In this document: positions 11,945-24,237 of the stretch, piece by piece
Layout of the letters: the number at the start of each line of letters is the position of its first letter
How positions within the stretch are numbered: position 1 is the stretch's first letter
Source: Gibbula magus
Taxonomy: Eukaryota > Mollusca > Gastropoda > Trochida > Trochidae
Reading direction: 5' to 3'
Length of the DNA stretch: 64,000 nucleotides
Assembly: GCA_936450465.1 (NCBI GenBank)
Contig: OW388302.1
Span: 61,936,387-62,000,386 of the forward strand
Translations under genes and position numbers: made by a program
The notes under the pieces: generated by a model
Told to the model about the DNA's origin: nothing
The model's input: the letters and a program-made list of their open reading frames with translations, nothing else
Database searches by the model: none

Positions 11945-13464
11945 GCTTGCTCTTTGAGCAACCATTACAAGCTGACAACAATGACCATGTCGGACTATAT
12001 TGTCTATTAGCAGCCTGTTACATCTGTTCACAAACAGCTTGCAGCCTTGGTTTCTCAGATTGTGGGAGGTTCACAAGTTACATCATAGTAAACTTAGTAA
12101 GTCTATGGCTGCCAGAAAAACTGATGTATAGAAAATGTTTCATGTCGTAGCTGGAAATGACTAATCACAGATAATGGCATTCTTGGTTTGTTTATGGGCG
12201 CCAAATATGACCGATGTTTCATGAAGCCTGAAGGAATCTATGGCATACTTTTAGTAACAGTGAAGTATGCTAGCAGACTTGTGAAACCATGGGCTGTCAA
12301 CATAGCTGATGAGTTTCCTTGGGAACCAACCTCTAACCAAGGCGGATAAATTATTGTAACCAGTGTGCGAAAATGATATCAGGCAGCTAAATTTGAATTT
12401 CATTGTTCCTGGTTCAAGACATTCTTGAAGGCGATTTTTTAGCAGCTAAATTTCAATGAATCGTTGAATTTCAATGAATCTTTGGGTACCGATGGAAGGT
12501 GATTTTCAAATGTTTTTAGAAAGCGGAAAGACCTTGCATAATGAAATTTCAAATACTGGCTTTTTTGCATGACAACATTTTGGGCTTTAGACTGAAAATC
12601 AGTGACATTTTAGGCAATACTCCGAAACCGGATAAAACACTGGCAAATTTGGGACAACTTTCTCCTAGTTTGGGATCCTGCTTACTCCTATAGATATAAC
12701 ATGGTCTCTCCTAGTTTGGGATCCTGCTTACTCCTATAGATATAACATGGTCTCTCCTAGTTTGGGATCCTGCTTACTCCTATAGATATAACATGGTCTC
12801 TCTTGAAACTTTGAAAGTTGTACAAGGTGTCTATCTATCTACCTACCTACAATAGGCTGATGCAGTGCATGTTGACCTGTGCTCCGATATTAGTAAACTG
12901 TTGGTCAAATGTTAGGAAAAGAAGTGACAATTTTCATCACAACATCTTTGGCATCTTCTTCGAGTAACACTTATAATAAAAATCGTGTAATGAATGCATT
13001 TTATAACAAATTCGATGAAAAACGCTAATTGTGACTCTCAACATCAAACAAATGAAGATTATAAACAAATCCTTCTGCCATTTCGGTCGATGTGTCGTAG
13101 TGCGGACACACGTGACGGTTCACAGGCATATTTTTGGCATTTGAATCTGTTTAACAGAATTAAAGCCTTATTTATTGCTCGTATTGCTTCGAATCAAACT
13201 AAAAGCAATTACATTGCATTTTAAGAAAGTCCTAGAGGAGTTATGTTTAGAACATATGTAAACTCTAATAAAACGGTCGCATTAAATGCGACCTAATTTC
13301 AGCTACATAAATTGACTACAGATATAATCATGCATAACAAATGGGTCACATTGATGATAGAGAAAATACAGCTTGTCCGAATTTATTTCGGGAGCAGCAC
13401 AAATCGTATTAAAACGTTACCTGTAAGACTATTCGTAATATCAATGAATCTCTGTGCTACAAAA
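11945..13464. other. Non-coding stretch with a 44-bp triplicate
   Basis: No gene recognised. The 44-bp tandem at 12660-12799 is listed separately. A TCTATCTACC run lies at about 12830-12848. Confidence 0.5.
12660..12799. repeat. 44-bp tandem repeat, three copies
   Basis: The unit beginning TCTCCTAGTTTGGGATCCTG and ending ATAGATATAACATGG occurs three times almost without change, implying recent amplification. Confidence 0.95.
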
Positions 13465-13786
13465 CTTTGAAATCTCATTAAAATCAGATGAAATGAAACT
13501 GTCGTACAAGGAAACTTTGACATCTCACTAAAATCAGATCAAACAAAATGTTGTTCAACGCTGCATCTCAATCTGAGTACTGCTCCATGAGGATCATGTC
13601 TTGTGACCTTTCACCTTCCATAACTTCAACCAATCACAGGCCTGCATTCATGTGGAATCATGCCTCAGATTTTCTAGCCTCGTTGCTGATTGGCTGGAGT
13701 GAAGGACTTCTCCAGAGCAGTACTCTGATGAAAATGTAACAAGGTACGAAGGTTACATTTGAGCTAATTTTAATGAGATTGCAAAG
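13465..13786. mobile_element. Candidate MITE with ~23-bp TIRs
   Basis: CTTTGAAATCTCATTAAAAT at 13465 (and a second diverged copy at 13515) is inverted as ATTTTAATGAGATTGCAAAG ending at 13786. The core contains a CCTCGTTGCTGATTGGCTGG segment similar to one at about 43086-43110. No clear target duplication. Confidence 0.55.
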
Positions 13787-13929
13787 CCATGTGGATCACC
13801 TACATAATTGTACCCTTCCCCTTGGCCTTTGACATGGATGGATTATACAATGAAGCCTTGCAGAATGGTCATGGTGATAACACCATCACTGCTGAATGAA
13901 GAAATCCTTTGAAACTTTATCAAACAAAT

Positions 13930-14310
13930 GAATAGTACCTCAGTCAAATCCTTCATCAAACAAGTAAATTGTACCTCTGTGAAATCCTTTATCAAAGGTT
14001 GATGGTACCTCAGTGAAATCCTTTATCAAAGGTTGATGGAACCTCCGTGAAGTCCTTTATCAAAGGTTGATGGTACCTCAGTGAAATCCTTTATCAAAGG
14101 TTGATGGTACCTCAGTGAAATCCTTTATCAAAGGTTGATGGTACCTCTGTGAAATCCTTTATCAAAGGTTGATGGTACCTCTGTGAAATCCTTTACCAAA
14201 GGTTGATGGTACCTCTGTGAAATCCTTTATCAAAGGATGATGGTACCTTAGTGAAATCCTTTACCAGAGGTTGATGGTACCTCAGTGAAATCCTTTATCA
14301 GAAGACTAAC
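13930..14310. repeat. Minisatellite, 34-bp unit
   Basis: About ten tandem units of the form GTGAAATCCTTTATCAAAGG followed by TTGATGGTACCTCA. Individual units differ by one to three substitutions. Confidence 0.95.
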
Positions 14311-14589
14311 CGACAAAATCATTTGAAAAATGTCCTTACAACCAGTGTAACAACTGATGGATGGCAATTAATGAAAAACTAACCTCAATTTCATACAATT
14401 GTCAGAGTCAGAATTCAAAACAAAAAAATTCTTTTTTGGAGACCCTGTTCAGTTAGAATAGTGACTAGAGGCTTACACTAAGTGGTTTAAGTGTATAACA
14501 GGGCTATGTAATATTCTCCTCACAGTCACCCGATGAATATTTGTGGACATATTTGCTCACCAAAATTTTGGAGAAAAGAGGATAAAGCC

Positions 14590-14650
14590 GCCAACAACAG
14601 AGTTACATGTTTCGAAGGTCAGACGCCCTTCATCAGACCGGGGGCAATAT
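14590..14650 (-). other. Hammerhead-like motif (possible retroelement 3' end)
   Basis: The minus strand reads GGTCTGATGAAGGGCGTCTG, then ACCTTCGAAACATGTAACTC. It contains the hammerhead core words CTGATGA and GAAA, and after them the palindrome ACATGT followed by A, which fits a very short stem III with a UA cleavage position. Hammerheads with such stem III are known from Penelope-like retroelements. Stem II pairing is imperfect next to the core (A opposite C), so activity is uncertain. Confidence 0.4.
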
Positions 14651-14757
14651 TTTGTGTTCAACTTTTCTTTTCAAGATTTGAATGGGGAAAAAGTGCTTCC
14701 TTTGTGAATTCAAAAATGATCTTGGTAACGGGCAGCAGAACGAAAATCTACCTTTAA

Positions 14758-14890
14758 GCGTTGGCGGATCCAGCAATTTTAAAAGGGGTTGGGCGTTGGT
14801 GGATTGGTTCGCCCATCACATTTATGCAAAAAAAATTCAAAAGGGGAGTTTTAAAACCCTCCCTTCTCCCCCTCCCCCCGAGTCCGTCCA
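14758..14890 (+). repeat. Dispersed G/C-tract repeat (copy 1)
   Basis: Begins TTGGCGGATCCAGCAATTTT and continues through GGTTGGGCG to a CCCTCCCTTCTCCCC tract. The reverse complement of 31440-31560 has the same layout (GGCGGATCCGGGGGTTG, then a long homopolymer G run), so the two are probably one family. Confidence 0.5.
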
Positions 14891-15664
14891 CCACTGTATC
14901 AAGTATTCCAGGGTGCTGTGTAGGAGACAGGACACAGACCATGGTTTGTTAAAGGATGACGAGGAACCAGAGTGAGGATACTCTTGGATCAAGACAATGT
15001 TTGTATCACAGACATTTACTTCAAACAGCTAGTCCACTTCAAGATGGGATCATGTTGCTCCGAATACTTGGGTCCAGACTCTCTATCATCTATGCATGCT
15101 CACGTGGATGGAGTTCTGATAAAATCTAGTTGGCTTGCTCCTCCTTTGAAACAAAATGGACAACCCCCGACCATAAAATGCTTTGAATATGTGTAAGTAC
15201 ATAATTAAATGCATAAAACATCTTTTAAGAAAACAATATCAGATCCACTCAGTAGAGTAACGGGCAAAAGTTGAATTGCGTTCATCGACGTCAGTGGCGT
15301 GTCTAAATTGTGTAAAATATGTTTTTCAATAAACTCTTGGATAAGGGAACTTTTTTAAGTATTGTTTTGGCTGCTAAAAATGATGACAAACTTTTTAAAT
15401 TAGAGTAAAATTGTTTACAAATTGTACATGTGTTTACACACTGAGATTGAGGTAAAACGAAAATAAAAAATAATTAGTTGACAAGTTAGATTTGTTTTTC
15501 AAATCTATTTGATTGGCCTTATTTTTGCCAATTTCTTTACTGGTAAGTGAATTGGGAGTATGAAACAAGCAATCTCTATACGTTTCATTACATAAAATTT
15601 TAATCTCCAAACATCTGATAATAATTTTGACACGCCACTGTTCATAGCGCAATTCAAGAGATAA

Positions 15665-15694
15665 TAAACAAACAAACAAACAAACAAACAAACA
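15665..15694. repeat. (CAAA)n microsatellite
   Basis: About seven CAAA/AAAC units in a row. Confidence 0.95.
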
Positions 15695-15820
15695 ACGAAA
15701 GCGGCATCGGTCGTGCTCACGGAGACAGTTAACACAGAAAAGCTCTAAAAAGCAGCCATTGTAAGCCATAGTAAGTAAGCTAAGCATGGTCCAGCAACAT
15801 ACGGACATGTAATATACAAG

Positions 15821-15876
15821 ATACATGCAGTTAAAGGGGCAGTAGCACGTATTTTCGCTCAAATACATGCAGTTAA
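15821..15876. mobile_element. Solo piggyBac-MITE end between 14-bp direct repeats
   Basis: Only 28 bp of the MITE end (AGGGGCAGTAGCACGTATTT onward) is present. It lies between two perfect copies of ATACATGCAGTTAA (15821-15834 and 15863-15876). The layout mimics the complete element at 11525-11878, which also sits between direct repeats ending in TTAA. Confidence 0.85.
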
Positions 15877-16005
15877 GAAGGGTAAAAGTAAGTCATTTGT
15901 CCAGCACCACAGAGAGAGAACCAAATGGCCTGTAAATATATTCATATAGACATATTGCTGTAACAAAGCTTCAAGCTTCTGCATGGCGACATACATGACA
16001 GATGT

Positions 16006-16034
16006 CATATATATATATAGATATATATATATGT
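16006..16034. repeat. (AT)n microsatellite
   Basis: ATATATATATAGATATATATATAT run. Confidence 0.9.
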
Positions 16035-16789
16035 ATAAAGGCATTTCATAAACGAGACTGGCCATTTGAATATTGCTTTCAGCGGCTGAGACTTTCTAGT
16101 GATCACAGGAGCCCTCTCGGAACATTTCACTCGTCTTGCTTTTCGTATAATACCCAAAATAACGTCATTTCGATATATTCATAGGAAGATGGTTTAGGAC
16201 TTACAAATATAAAATAGAAATGTGTGTCATTTTTCTAAAGGAATTAAGCTCCAGCAGGGCAGATTTATCTATTTACTGCAGAAGTAGAGTTTCCGTCTTT
16301 ATGCAAATAAAACAAAAAACTTTTTTCTTGTCTTGATAATAAAATTTGGGGACAAATACAGAAAGAGTAATGTGTTAAATGGGTCACTTCTTTTAGAGAA
16401 ATATACTTCAAAGTTAAACATTCTGTTTAGGTTCACAACACTACATCAAATACTGGCCGATCAACCAACACACTCTGACTGTTGGACAGTACTTCGGTGG
16501 ATATTCATGACGTGACAGGTCCATCAAAATTATTAGAAGAAAAAATGCATGATAATCACAAAATATTTGAAACAGATTTTGGCTAGTGATATATATAACA
16601 ATATCCTTTCAGCATTTTCTCAGTTGGCTAAAAAAAGGAATAAAAACAGCTTTGTATTTATCAAAATATAGTAAATATTTGATTACGTTCAACTGGCAAT
16701 ATTTAGAGTGACAATCCACTAGAGAAAGAACAGGTTCCAGCTCAGGTTGCATGGGTTATAGTGACACGCACTGGTTTGGTTGGTGGGAG

Positions 16790-17240
16790 TAGGATGTGGG
16801 GGATTGGGGGGGGGTCTAGGGGAGGGGGAGGGGGGTCGGCATCTTAACGGATTCTAGGGGAGGGGGGTAGGGGGTTGGAAACCTTGCCTCACTCCAGCCA
16901 GGGACTTTTGAATATGAGTCTGGGGTCAGAGTCTAAAAGGACTCTAGGGGCAGCGGGAGAGGGAGGGGGAGGGGGAGGGGGAGGGGGAGGGGATCTGTGG
17001 GGGTGGGAAACCTAGCCTTGTTCCAGCCAGGGAGTCTAACTTGTGAAGATGAGTAGGGTCGGCGTTTTAACAGATTCTAGGGGGGAGGAGGGAGGAGGGA
17101 TGGGGATGGGGAGGGGATCTGTGGGGGTCGGAAACCTTGCCTTGTTCCAGCCAGGGAGTCTAACTTGTGAAGATGAGTCTTGGGTCAGAGTCTTAAAGGT
17201 CTCTAGGGGGGAGGGGGGATCAGGGTGGTCATAGAGTCTT
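16790..17240 (+). repeat. G-rich degenerate minisatellite
   Basis: Diverged ~100-bp units (GGAAACCTTGCC, CAGCCAGGGAGTCTAACTTG, GTCTTAAAGG, TCTAGGGG) interspersed with GGGGGA runs; 16960-16992 is an uninterrupted (GGGGGA)n stretch. Many runs of four or more G on the plus strand could form G-quadruplexes. Confidence 0.85.
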
Positions 17241-18889
17241 GTGAGGAGGGGTTGTGGTCAGATTCTTACAGACTCTAACCATGGACAGTAAATTGTGAGG
17301 AGGAGTTTGAGTGGGAATGCTGGAGGTTAAGAGAGTTGGGGTTGGGTTCAAGGGGTGAGGTTGAGTTTAACTTTCAAGAGGGGTTAGAAAACCTTAACGG
17401 TTTCTCACCAGGGACCGGAACTTATGAGAACGGGTTTTGGGTTTGGGAATGATGTGGATGGGTAGAAATCCTATCTCAGCATCAGGAACCAGAGAAGGGC
17501 ATCTTCTTTTAACCCATTCCAGCTTCATGACTCTCTGTCACTAGGCAGGGTGCCAGAGAGATTTCTCAGCCGCAACCCAGCAAGGCGTGGGAAGTTTCCT
17601 TCCCGGCCATCAGGGTGGATTGAGAATGTTCTCGACACCATCCTAGCTGAAGGGAGGAAGAGTCTCAGACCACCACAGTGAGGGAAAGACAGGTACCATA
17701 GTTTCACTGTTTTAGGGAAGGGATGGAATCACATGAAGGAGAAACCGACGGGTTACATGGAGGAGAAATTGAGAGGGTCCCAATCCCACGCTAGCTGGAC
17801 CTTTGGGTCCGACATCACTAGAATTGCTATATCACGGACTGTTGGACAGCGGAAGGTTCTCGGTTAAAGTGATGACCACTCAGAGGACAGCAGGCCAGCG
17901 TCTCGCCGGCAGCCATCTTGGCCCGTCTCTCTATTCATCATGGTAAAGTCGTGTGGTTTAAAGTGACACCCACTAGTGTGTCAGACAGACGGACAGACGG
18001 ACAGACAGACAGCATAGCTATTGCTCAAAGTTGGCACTACTTCGCTGGGCAGGTTCGTAGTAAGGCTCACATCCAAGAAAGGAGGAAGAGTCCAAAACGT
18101 TGTGGAGTCTGACCCCTTGTTTTGGACATGGAACCGTTCGGACACTCGTGTGAGCACTTTGAGTCCCATGAGTCGGTGCACTAGGTGCTGTGCTTCTAGG
18201 ATAGGTCAAGGGAGAGTGACCACTCACACTGACAGGCCAAACTGACCAATGCTTCGGACGGTACTCAAACACAATGTTCACTACACTCTTGCTAAGGTAA
18301 TCTATATCTGGTATCTTTGGGGCATTCATACAGTCAGCCACACGTTCCTCATTCATGCATTAAAACGTAAGTCCTCGAAAAAACTATTTGACATTGTCTA
18401 CATGTACAAAACAATTCCATTTGAACAACTGCACTTGTTGTTCACATTGTACTTCTTCACAGCAATGAATTCCACTACCGGCTGATAAACCTAATTATCC
18501 ATTGAGTTCTGCTGTACCCATCGACAAATCCCAACCACTATCCAAATCCCACTAATCCCAAAACTCTGTCCACTATCCACCAACCTCCACTTCCGATTAA
18601 ATCTAACACTGAACACCAAAACTCATCAATGTATACCCACTTATTACTGACATACCGAGTCCCCAATTCCACAGACATTCCCTTACTATGAATCCCCACC
18701 CCCATCTCCCCTCAAATAAACCAAGGTCACAGACCTCATTTATTGTCCCATGCAACCATCTACCTTCCCACCCATACATCTAACAGTATCTATCAAAACT
18801 CATCAGTGCATACCCACTAATTACTAACAACCCAATCCCTCCCCTCCCCCCACCCACCACTTCAAATGAACGGTACCAATTTCATCTAT
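17241..18889. other. Non-coding stretch
   Basis: No gene recognised. It holds a short (GACGGACA)n tract at about 17980-18012; 18490-18890 is cytosine-rich, low-complexity DNA running into the CCATCCAC repeat. Confidence 0.5.
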
Positions 18890-18892
18890 TTA

Positions 18893-19130
18893 TTCACCTT
18901 CCCACCCGTCCATCCGTCCACTCATCCATCCACCTTCCCACCCATCCACCCACCCACCCATCCATCCATCCATCCACCCACCCATCCATCCACCCACCCA
19001 CTCATCCATCCACCCATCCATGCACCCACTCATCCATCCACCCACCCATCCATCCACCCACTTATCCATCCACCCACTCATCCATCCACCCACTCATCCA
19101 TCCATCCACCCACCCATCTATCCACCCACA
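18893..19130. repeat. (CCATCCACCCA)n simple repeat
   Basis: About 235 bp of CCATCCAT and CCACCCA words. Open frames on both strands (Thr/His/Pro/Ser or Gly/Trp/Met-rich) are by-products of the repeat. Confidence 0.97.
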
Positions 19131-19673
19131 CCAGTTACGTCAACAGCTGACAGCGCAATCATCGGCCTTCGTTTAAAGCACCTGCCTACAATGGCTGCTA
19201 GCGTGAGTGAAAGCAGCATTTGCCATGGGTCAAAGTCTGCGCACAAAACATCTAGAAGCTGGCAGGGTATATATATAACAATAATGGTATCTACACGTAC
19301 GTCCACAAGTTACATGGTTATGTTTCAAACACAATGCCCATGTAGACAGGGCAATAACATAAAAAAAACTGTTACTAAACCCATAATATCAATTAAGACA
19401 AAATTATATGTAACTTTGATTAGATATAATATATATGTATATGTATATATAAAGCCCGCCTTTCAGGCGAGTGACTGACTCGTAAAGTAAAACAGAATTG
19501 CCACACCGAAAATAAAGGGCGTCAGATCATGGACATCACAACTGTTCGTGGTATGAATACACGTTTGTCAATCTGGACGAATCGTGTGTCACATCTATCA
19601 GATCTACGTCTCCCGACTATCTCACTGGCAAGCATGCATATTTATACATACATGTACAAGGTAATAGGAACAT

Positions 19674-19727
19674 AGCTCCAAGGGGCACGGCCATCTTTAG
19701 ACTTGGTCCACGCCGTGCCGCGGAGCT
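19674..19727. other. GC-rich imperfect palindrome
   Basis: AGCTCC...GGCACGGC is inverted as GCCGTGCC..GGAGCT around an ~18-bp loop, in otherwise AT-rich DNA. No associated gene is seen. Confidence 0.5.
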
Positions 19728-19900
19728 CGCAAAACGGTTAACGGGTCCCGTCTTCACAGGATGTGGAATTTGTGCGAGGAGAAGTAAGTACATTCAATGT
19801 AAAGCTTGTTTTGATCTTTGGCATGGAAAAATGTTTTTGACAAGTGAAACTATTTTGACAGTTAAGAAGATGCCTCCATGTTGGTAGAGACTAAGAGTCT

Positions 19901-20205
19901 TGTACAGTATGCTCTGCCCGACCCAGGCAATCCTGGCAAACCTGGACTAACTTGTACAGTATTTTCTGCCTGATTCAGGCAATCCTGGCAAACCTGGACT
20001 GACTGGTACAGTGTGTTCTGCCTAGCCCAAGCAATCCTGGCAAATCTGGACTGACCTGCACTGTGTTCTGCCTGGCAATCCTGGTAAACCTGGAATAACC
20101 TCTGACAAACTGGGAAAATCTTGGTACCAGGAATAACCTCAGACAAACTGGGAACATCTTGGCACCGGGAATAACCCAAGACAAACTGGGAATATCCTGG
20201 TAACA
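19901..20205. repeat. Two adjacent minisatellites
   Basis: Four diverged 52-bp units (TGTACAGT...CTGCC...AATCCTGGCAAACCTGGACT) are followed by about three units of a ~38-bp repeat (GGAATAACCTCAGACAAACT). No coding potential. Confidence 0.85.
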
Positions 20206-22651
20206 ATTTAGTAGACCGTGAATGAATGGTTAATCATGAAAGACCAGATTTGCTAGGAATGACCAGCCTCAGAGAAAGCCAACTTGGATTTGAAAGGCCA
20301 GACTCACTAAAAACGACCATGTTTGCCAGGAATGGTAAGGCTGACGAGGAATAACATGGTACCAACCTTGTTAACCAATCAGATCAGGCAAGCCAGTAAA
20401 GAGAGGGCCGGCATCACATTGGGGTATAGGCATATATCTATATATATTTACATTCACATTGCAATGTTGCTGGGCGCTACAGTTATAGAGGCACAGCTAG
20501 ATACTACACAAGATAAGTATATGGCACGTAATATACAAGTGTGGCATTTAGTACTTCGAGTCTGCAACCGGGCCTCGACGCCTCGACTCACGCTCAGAAT
20601 ACGTCAAGTCTACTGGACTCCCTCATTTTCTTTGTATGAAATTGAAAATTATCAATTAAACATGGCCGAATGAGAAACAATGAAGCTGATGGATTTCGAT
20701 TGGAAATTTTCCAAGTTTTACAACAATGTTATGAAATGAAAACGTTTAGGTATGATGCGAAATTTTCAATTTCCAAAATATGAAGTTTGAAAATATACTC
20801 CATTTCAAATTTCAATTTACAAAATCCATATGAGACAAGAGTTGCTTCCCTTGATTTGCTTCATAAGACACAGACAGACAAACTGAGGTTACATGTGGGC
20901 ACATTCACCAATCCGGCACTGACAGTGTGCCACGCCCACTTTTACCAAAGCCACGCCCCCTATCAATCAACCAATCAATGAGTATTATGAACACTTTGGG
21001 TGTCAATCCTCTGCCATCTTATGCATGCAGAATAAGTAACGGCCGCAAGTCACCGGCCGATTTGATTTTGGGTTAAAACATCAAGTTACAAATGACTATC
21101 ATTGGTGACATTTTCAGTATATATATACACCATGTATATATAGATATACCCTGTATAACATCTAAACCTATATCTAGGACTATGTACAGTATTCTAGCAC
21201 TTTCAGCTATTCGGTCCTTTTGATTTGCCCTTTGACTATATGCCAGTTCATACTGACTTTGAGTCGTTTCTATAACAACCGACGTGTAGGAAAATCAACA
21301 AATACTTCAAGAATTACACAGTAGTGTCACGTGTCACGAGTCATGTGTCACGAGTCAACCCTCTCACTGTACAGCAGATGATGGGATGTACAGATCTGGC
21401 AGTAGCTTCCTCAAACGTCACAATACGCAGATATGTCCTTCATTTCACAACGTACAGTCTATCACACTATCACAATTTGGATTGCTGCGCTGGTGCGACT
21501 GACGGCGGTCCGACTGATCGTCTACAATTTTAGAATTATATTTTGATAAATTGGTGGACAATTTTCTAGTTCACGTCTCTGAGCGTGACTTCACAACATA
21601 TGATTGATTGTTATGTCAGGTGATGGAGCAGCCATTTTGTTCAGTTTATGTGTAGCAACTTAGATTTTGAGAGATTATGGTTACAACCATTTCTTTATAC
21701 AAGTCTGACCATGATTTTACAGCATGTGAAAGAGCTGCCATTTTTTTAATAGTGTGGAAAATAAGCAAATTTCGAGACTTAATTGTCATGACAATTTCTT
21801 CGATCAGTGAGTATCCATTTTAGACATGTTGATAGAGCAGTGACATGGTTTAGATTGGATTTTAAAGTATGGCAAAGAGAATTCTTGGAACAAGAGAATG
21901 AGAGATGGTCTTTTATACAGCTTTCGAACAGTTGTAGCGACCAGTCGTAATCCAGCAGCGCTACTCGCCCAGCAGGACAGCATCACAGGGATAGAAAGAC
22001 TGGTTATGGTAAAATAAGAAGAGGAGCATTAAAATGGCACAGATGAGATACAGCTGACGATGTCTGTTTAACAGACGATACAACATCGAGAAATGGGATG
22101 AACATCAATTGTGAAACACACATAACCTCCAAACTATAACCGTGGTCCAATTTTGATAAAAATGTTGAATAAATTAACCCAACTCGAACAATATCCGACA
22201 AAGTGGTCCACAAAAAACATTTGCATAGCTCTGGGATTTTCTGAACACAAATCTATTTTCATTTCAAAGTAATTAAATATCAATTTGACTCTTAAAACTT
22301 TGCAAAAGGTAAACCGATTGACTAAAAGTATTATGTAACTGATGTCAACCGACTATGTCGTTCAATGCTGTTTTTACCAGTATTTTTGCACAATGAACAG
22401 ATGAAGTAACCGTAAACACATAGATTGGTCGTTTTCTAAGATAATGGACATGGACTCTTAGAAATATTAAACCTAAAGGATATTAAAATAAACCCATATG
22501 GTCCTCTCTGTTTAACACAGAACATAATTCAACAAACATCCCATGGTCCCTTTGAGGGTAACACACTATTCGTCCTGCAATCCGTAAAACGCGATTTACC
22601 AGAAGTCATCAAAAGTGTTTATAACACTCGCAGTTAATATAGAACACTTAA
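20206..22651. other. Non-coding stretch
   Basis: No gene or element boundary recognised. Small features: a TATATATA run near 21120 and a short GTCACGAGTC repeat near 21330-21356. Confidence 0.5.
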
Positions 22652-23006
22652 AGAGGCAGTAGCACGTTTTTTCACTGAAATAAGTTGATGAAATGTATTT
22701 GAAAAATAATGTCACTCATAGTAAAACACCCTTCTGTCTTCGAAAAATCAAGTTAAAAAATGAGTGTACATGGTTCCGTAAAAGGTGAGAATCATTATGT
22801 CATTCAAAATAATAAATTGTGTTCACAAAAAAATGGCCTTCATGCAATTTTTGCTTTTTTCGCAACATCGTTATTACCACTACGGATAATTGGTTTGTGT
22901 AATAAGATGTTTTACCCTCTAAAGTAAATATGAATGCCATAAACTATCATTATAAATGGGAAATTTGAAAAAAATAAAATTTGCAAAAAAACGTGCTACT
23001 GCCCCT
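22652..23006. mobile_element. piggyBac-like MITE (copy 2)
   Basis: 355 bp, flanked by TTAA at 22648-22651 and 23007-23010. Ends AGAGGCAGTAGCACGTTTTT and CGTGCTACTGCCCCT; the body aligns along its length with 11525-11878. No transposase. It lies about 330 bp downstream of the zinc-finger gene's stop codon and could fall in its 3' UTR or flank. Confidence 0.93.
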
Positions 23007-23337
23007 TTAAGGCAAATACACGTGTTACTAATCACAATTCTAACTCATCATGAACGTTTTAAATTTTTCAAGTTGCATTCAACCAGAAATAGCAGTGATG
23101 AGACATGGGTCCAGTTCAACAAAGCCATCTTAAGAGTTACAATCAACTGTAGCCCGTAATGCTACTGTCAATTTTAAATGTTTCGAAGAACGGAACCCTG
23201 TCTGTTTTTCTTAGTCTTAAAATTCAAATAACTCGTTTTCAGAAAATCTCAGTTAAATATACAAAATGAACAATTGTATTAAATGAAGACAAAATACTGT
23301 CCTGTATACTGCCTGGCGGTGATACACCAATCGAGTG

Positions 23338-24237
23338 CTACTTTATGTGGCTGGTGAGGTGGCAGTTGAAGTCCACGCGATCCTTGCAGGATAGTTTGCA
23401 GATGACACACTTGAACGGCTCCGAGTCGTGCGAGTGGAACCCGTTGTGCAGCAGGTAGAGGGTGCAGTCGTCGAAGATAATGTGACAGTGCTCGCACTTG
23501 TAAACCTTCCCCTTCCACAGAAGGTACGAGACCAGGGCCACGTCCTCGGCGTCGTTAGGCTCCGCTGGCAGCTTCATCCCGTTGGTCGGTAGTCCGGTAG
23601 GCAGACAGGAAGTTGACTGCGGCATCTCCTGTTCGCTGCTGGCGCTACTGCTGTACCGACGCATCGGGTGTCGCTGCTTCCGACCGCTAGACGATGACGG
23701 CATCATGCGAGTGTTTAGATTCTGTCGCTCGATGGCAAGAGGCTGAGCATCATCCGTCCCACCATTTTCAACGCCGTCAGGAGATTGGGAGCCGTCGCTC
23801 GACTCGCTGAGGGGGCCAGGATTCTGGGACGTGTCTGCGTCCTGGTCCATCTTACCGTTTGACTCCGGTGCGCCGGTGCCGTCAGGGTTAGAGATAGGGG
23901 GCGAGTGATGCGACTCGGTGCTGTACTTGCGTCCAGACTGGTGGCTAGTGGTGCTGACTACCTCGTTGTTTTCTATAATGGGGGCGCCGGTGGTCACGGG
24001 GGACACCTGTTCAGGGGGAAGCTTGAGCTGTGCAGCTAGAGACATGCTGGGGAAGTATTGGGAGCGGAGTAGACTCAGTTCCGGCTGGTCGGGGAGGCAG
24101 GTGAGGGGGGCGTGGCTGTACATCCCTCCAAGGGACCCTGCAGGGAAACTCGGGGAGAAGGAACCGCCCACCGGGGAGCGGAACGGCATGATGGAAGAGA
24201 ACGGTGGAAGCTGCCCCTGGAACAGGTGTAGTCGATC
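23338..24237 (-). CDS. C2H2 zinc-finger protein, 3' exon (C-terminal Ikaros/Hunchback-like finger pair)
   Basis: Last visible coding exon, 900 nt including the TAG stop, encoding 299 residues. The acceptor reads CCAATGCATACAG|GATCGAC and the upstream donor ends VFQ in phase 0, so the joined protein runs HSVFQ-DRLHLFQGQ without a frame change. Most of the exon encodes a Ser/Pro/Gly-rich, probably disordered region. The last 54 residues hold two fingers: CEHC...HNGFH and CVIC...HLTSH. Their spacing and the YKCEHC...LYLLH...GFH pattern resemble the C-terminal dimerisation fingers of Ikaros and Hunchback. Seen: finger residues and splice signals. Inferred: protein-protein dimerisation by this pair. 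No AATAAA was found just downstream, so the transcript end is not defined. Confidence 0.88.
   Translation of the reverse strand, partial: DRLHLFQGQLPPFSSIMPFRSPVGGSFSPSFPAGSLGGMYSHAPLTCLPDQPELSLLRSQYFPSMSLAAQLKLPPEQVSPVTTGAPIIENNEVVSTTSHQSGRKYSTESHHSPPISNPDGTGAPESNGKMDQDADTSQNPGPLSESSDGSQSPDGVENGGTDDAQPLAIERQNLNTRMMPSSSSGRKQRHPMRRYSSSASSEQEMPQSTSCLPTGLPTNGMKLPAEPNDAEDVALVSYLLWKGKVYKCEHCHIIFDDCTLYLLHNGFHSHDSEPFKCVICKLSCKDRVDFNCHLTSHIK

Noticed and set aside
15434..15868. 144-codon minus-strand ORF with Cys/Leu/Val-rich stretch
   Set aside because: It runs through a (CAAA)n microsatellite and the solo MITE end; no family pattern or splice context.
18866..19150. Pro/His/Thr-rich and Gly/Trp/Met-rich ORFs
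   Set aside because: Translation of the CCATCCACCCA simple repeat.
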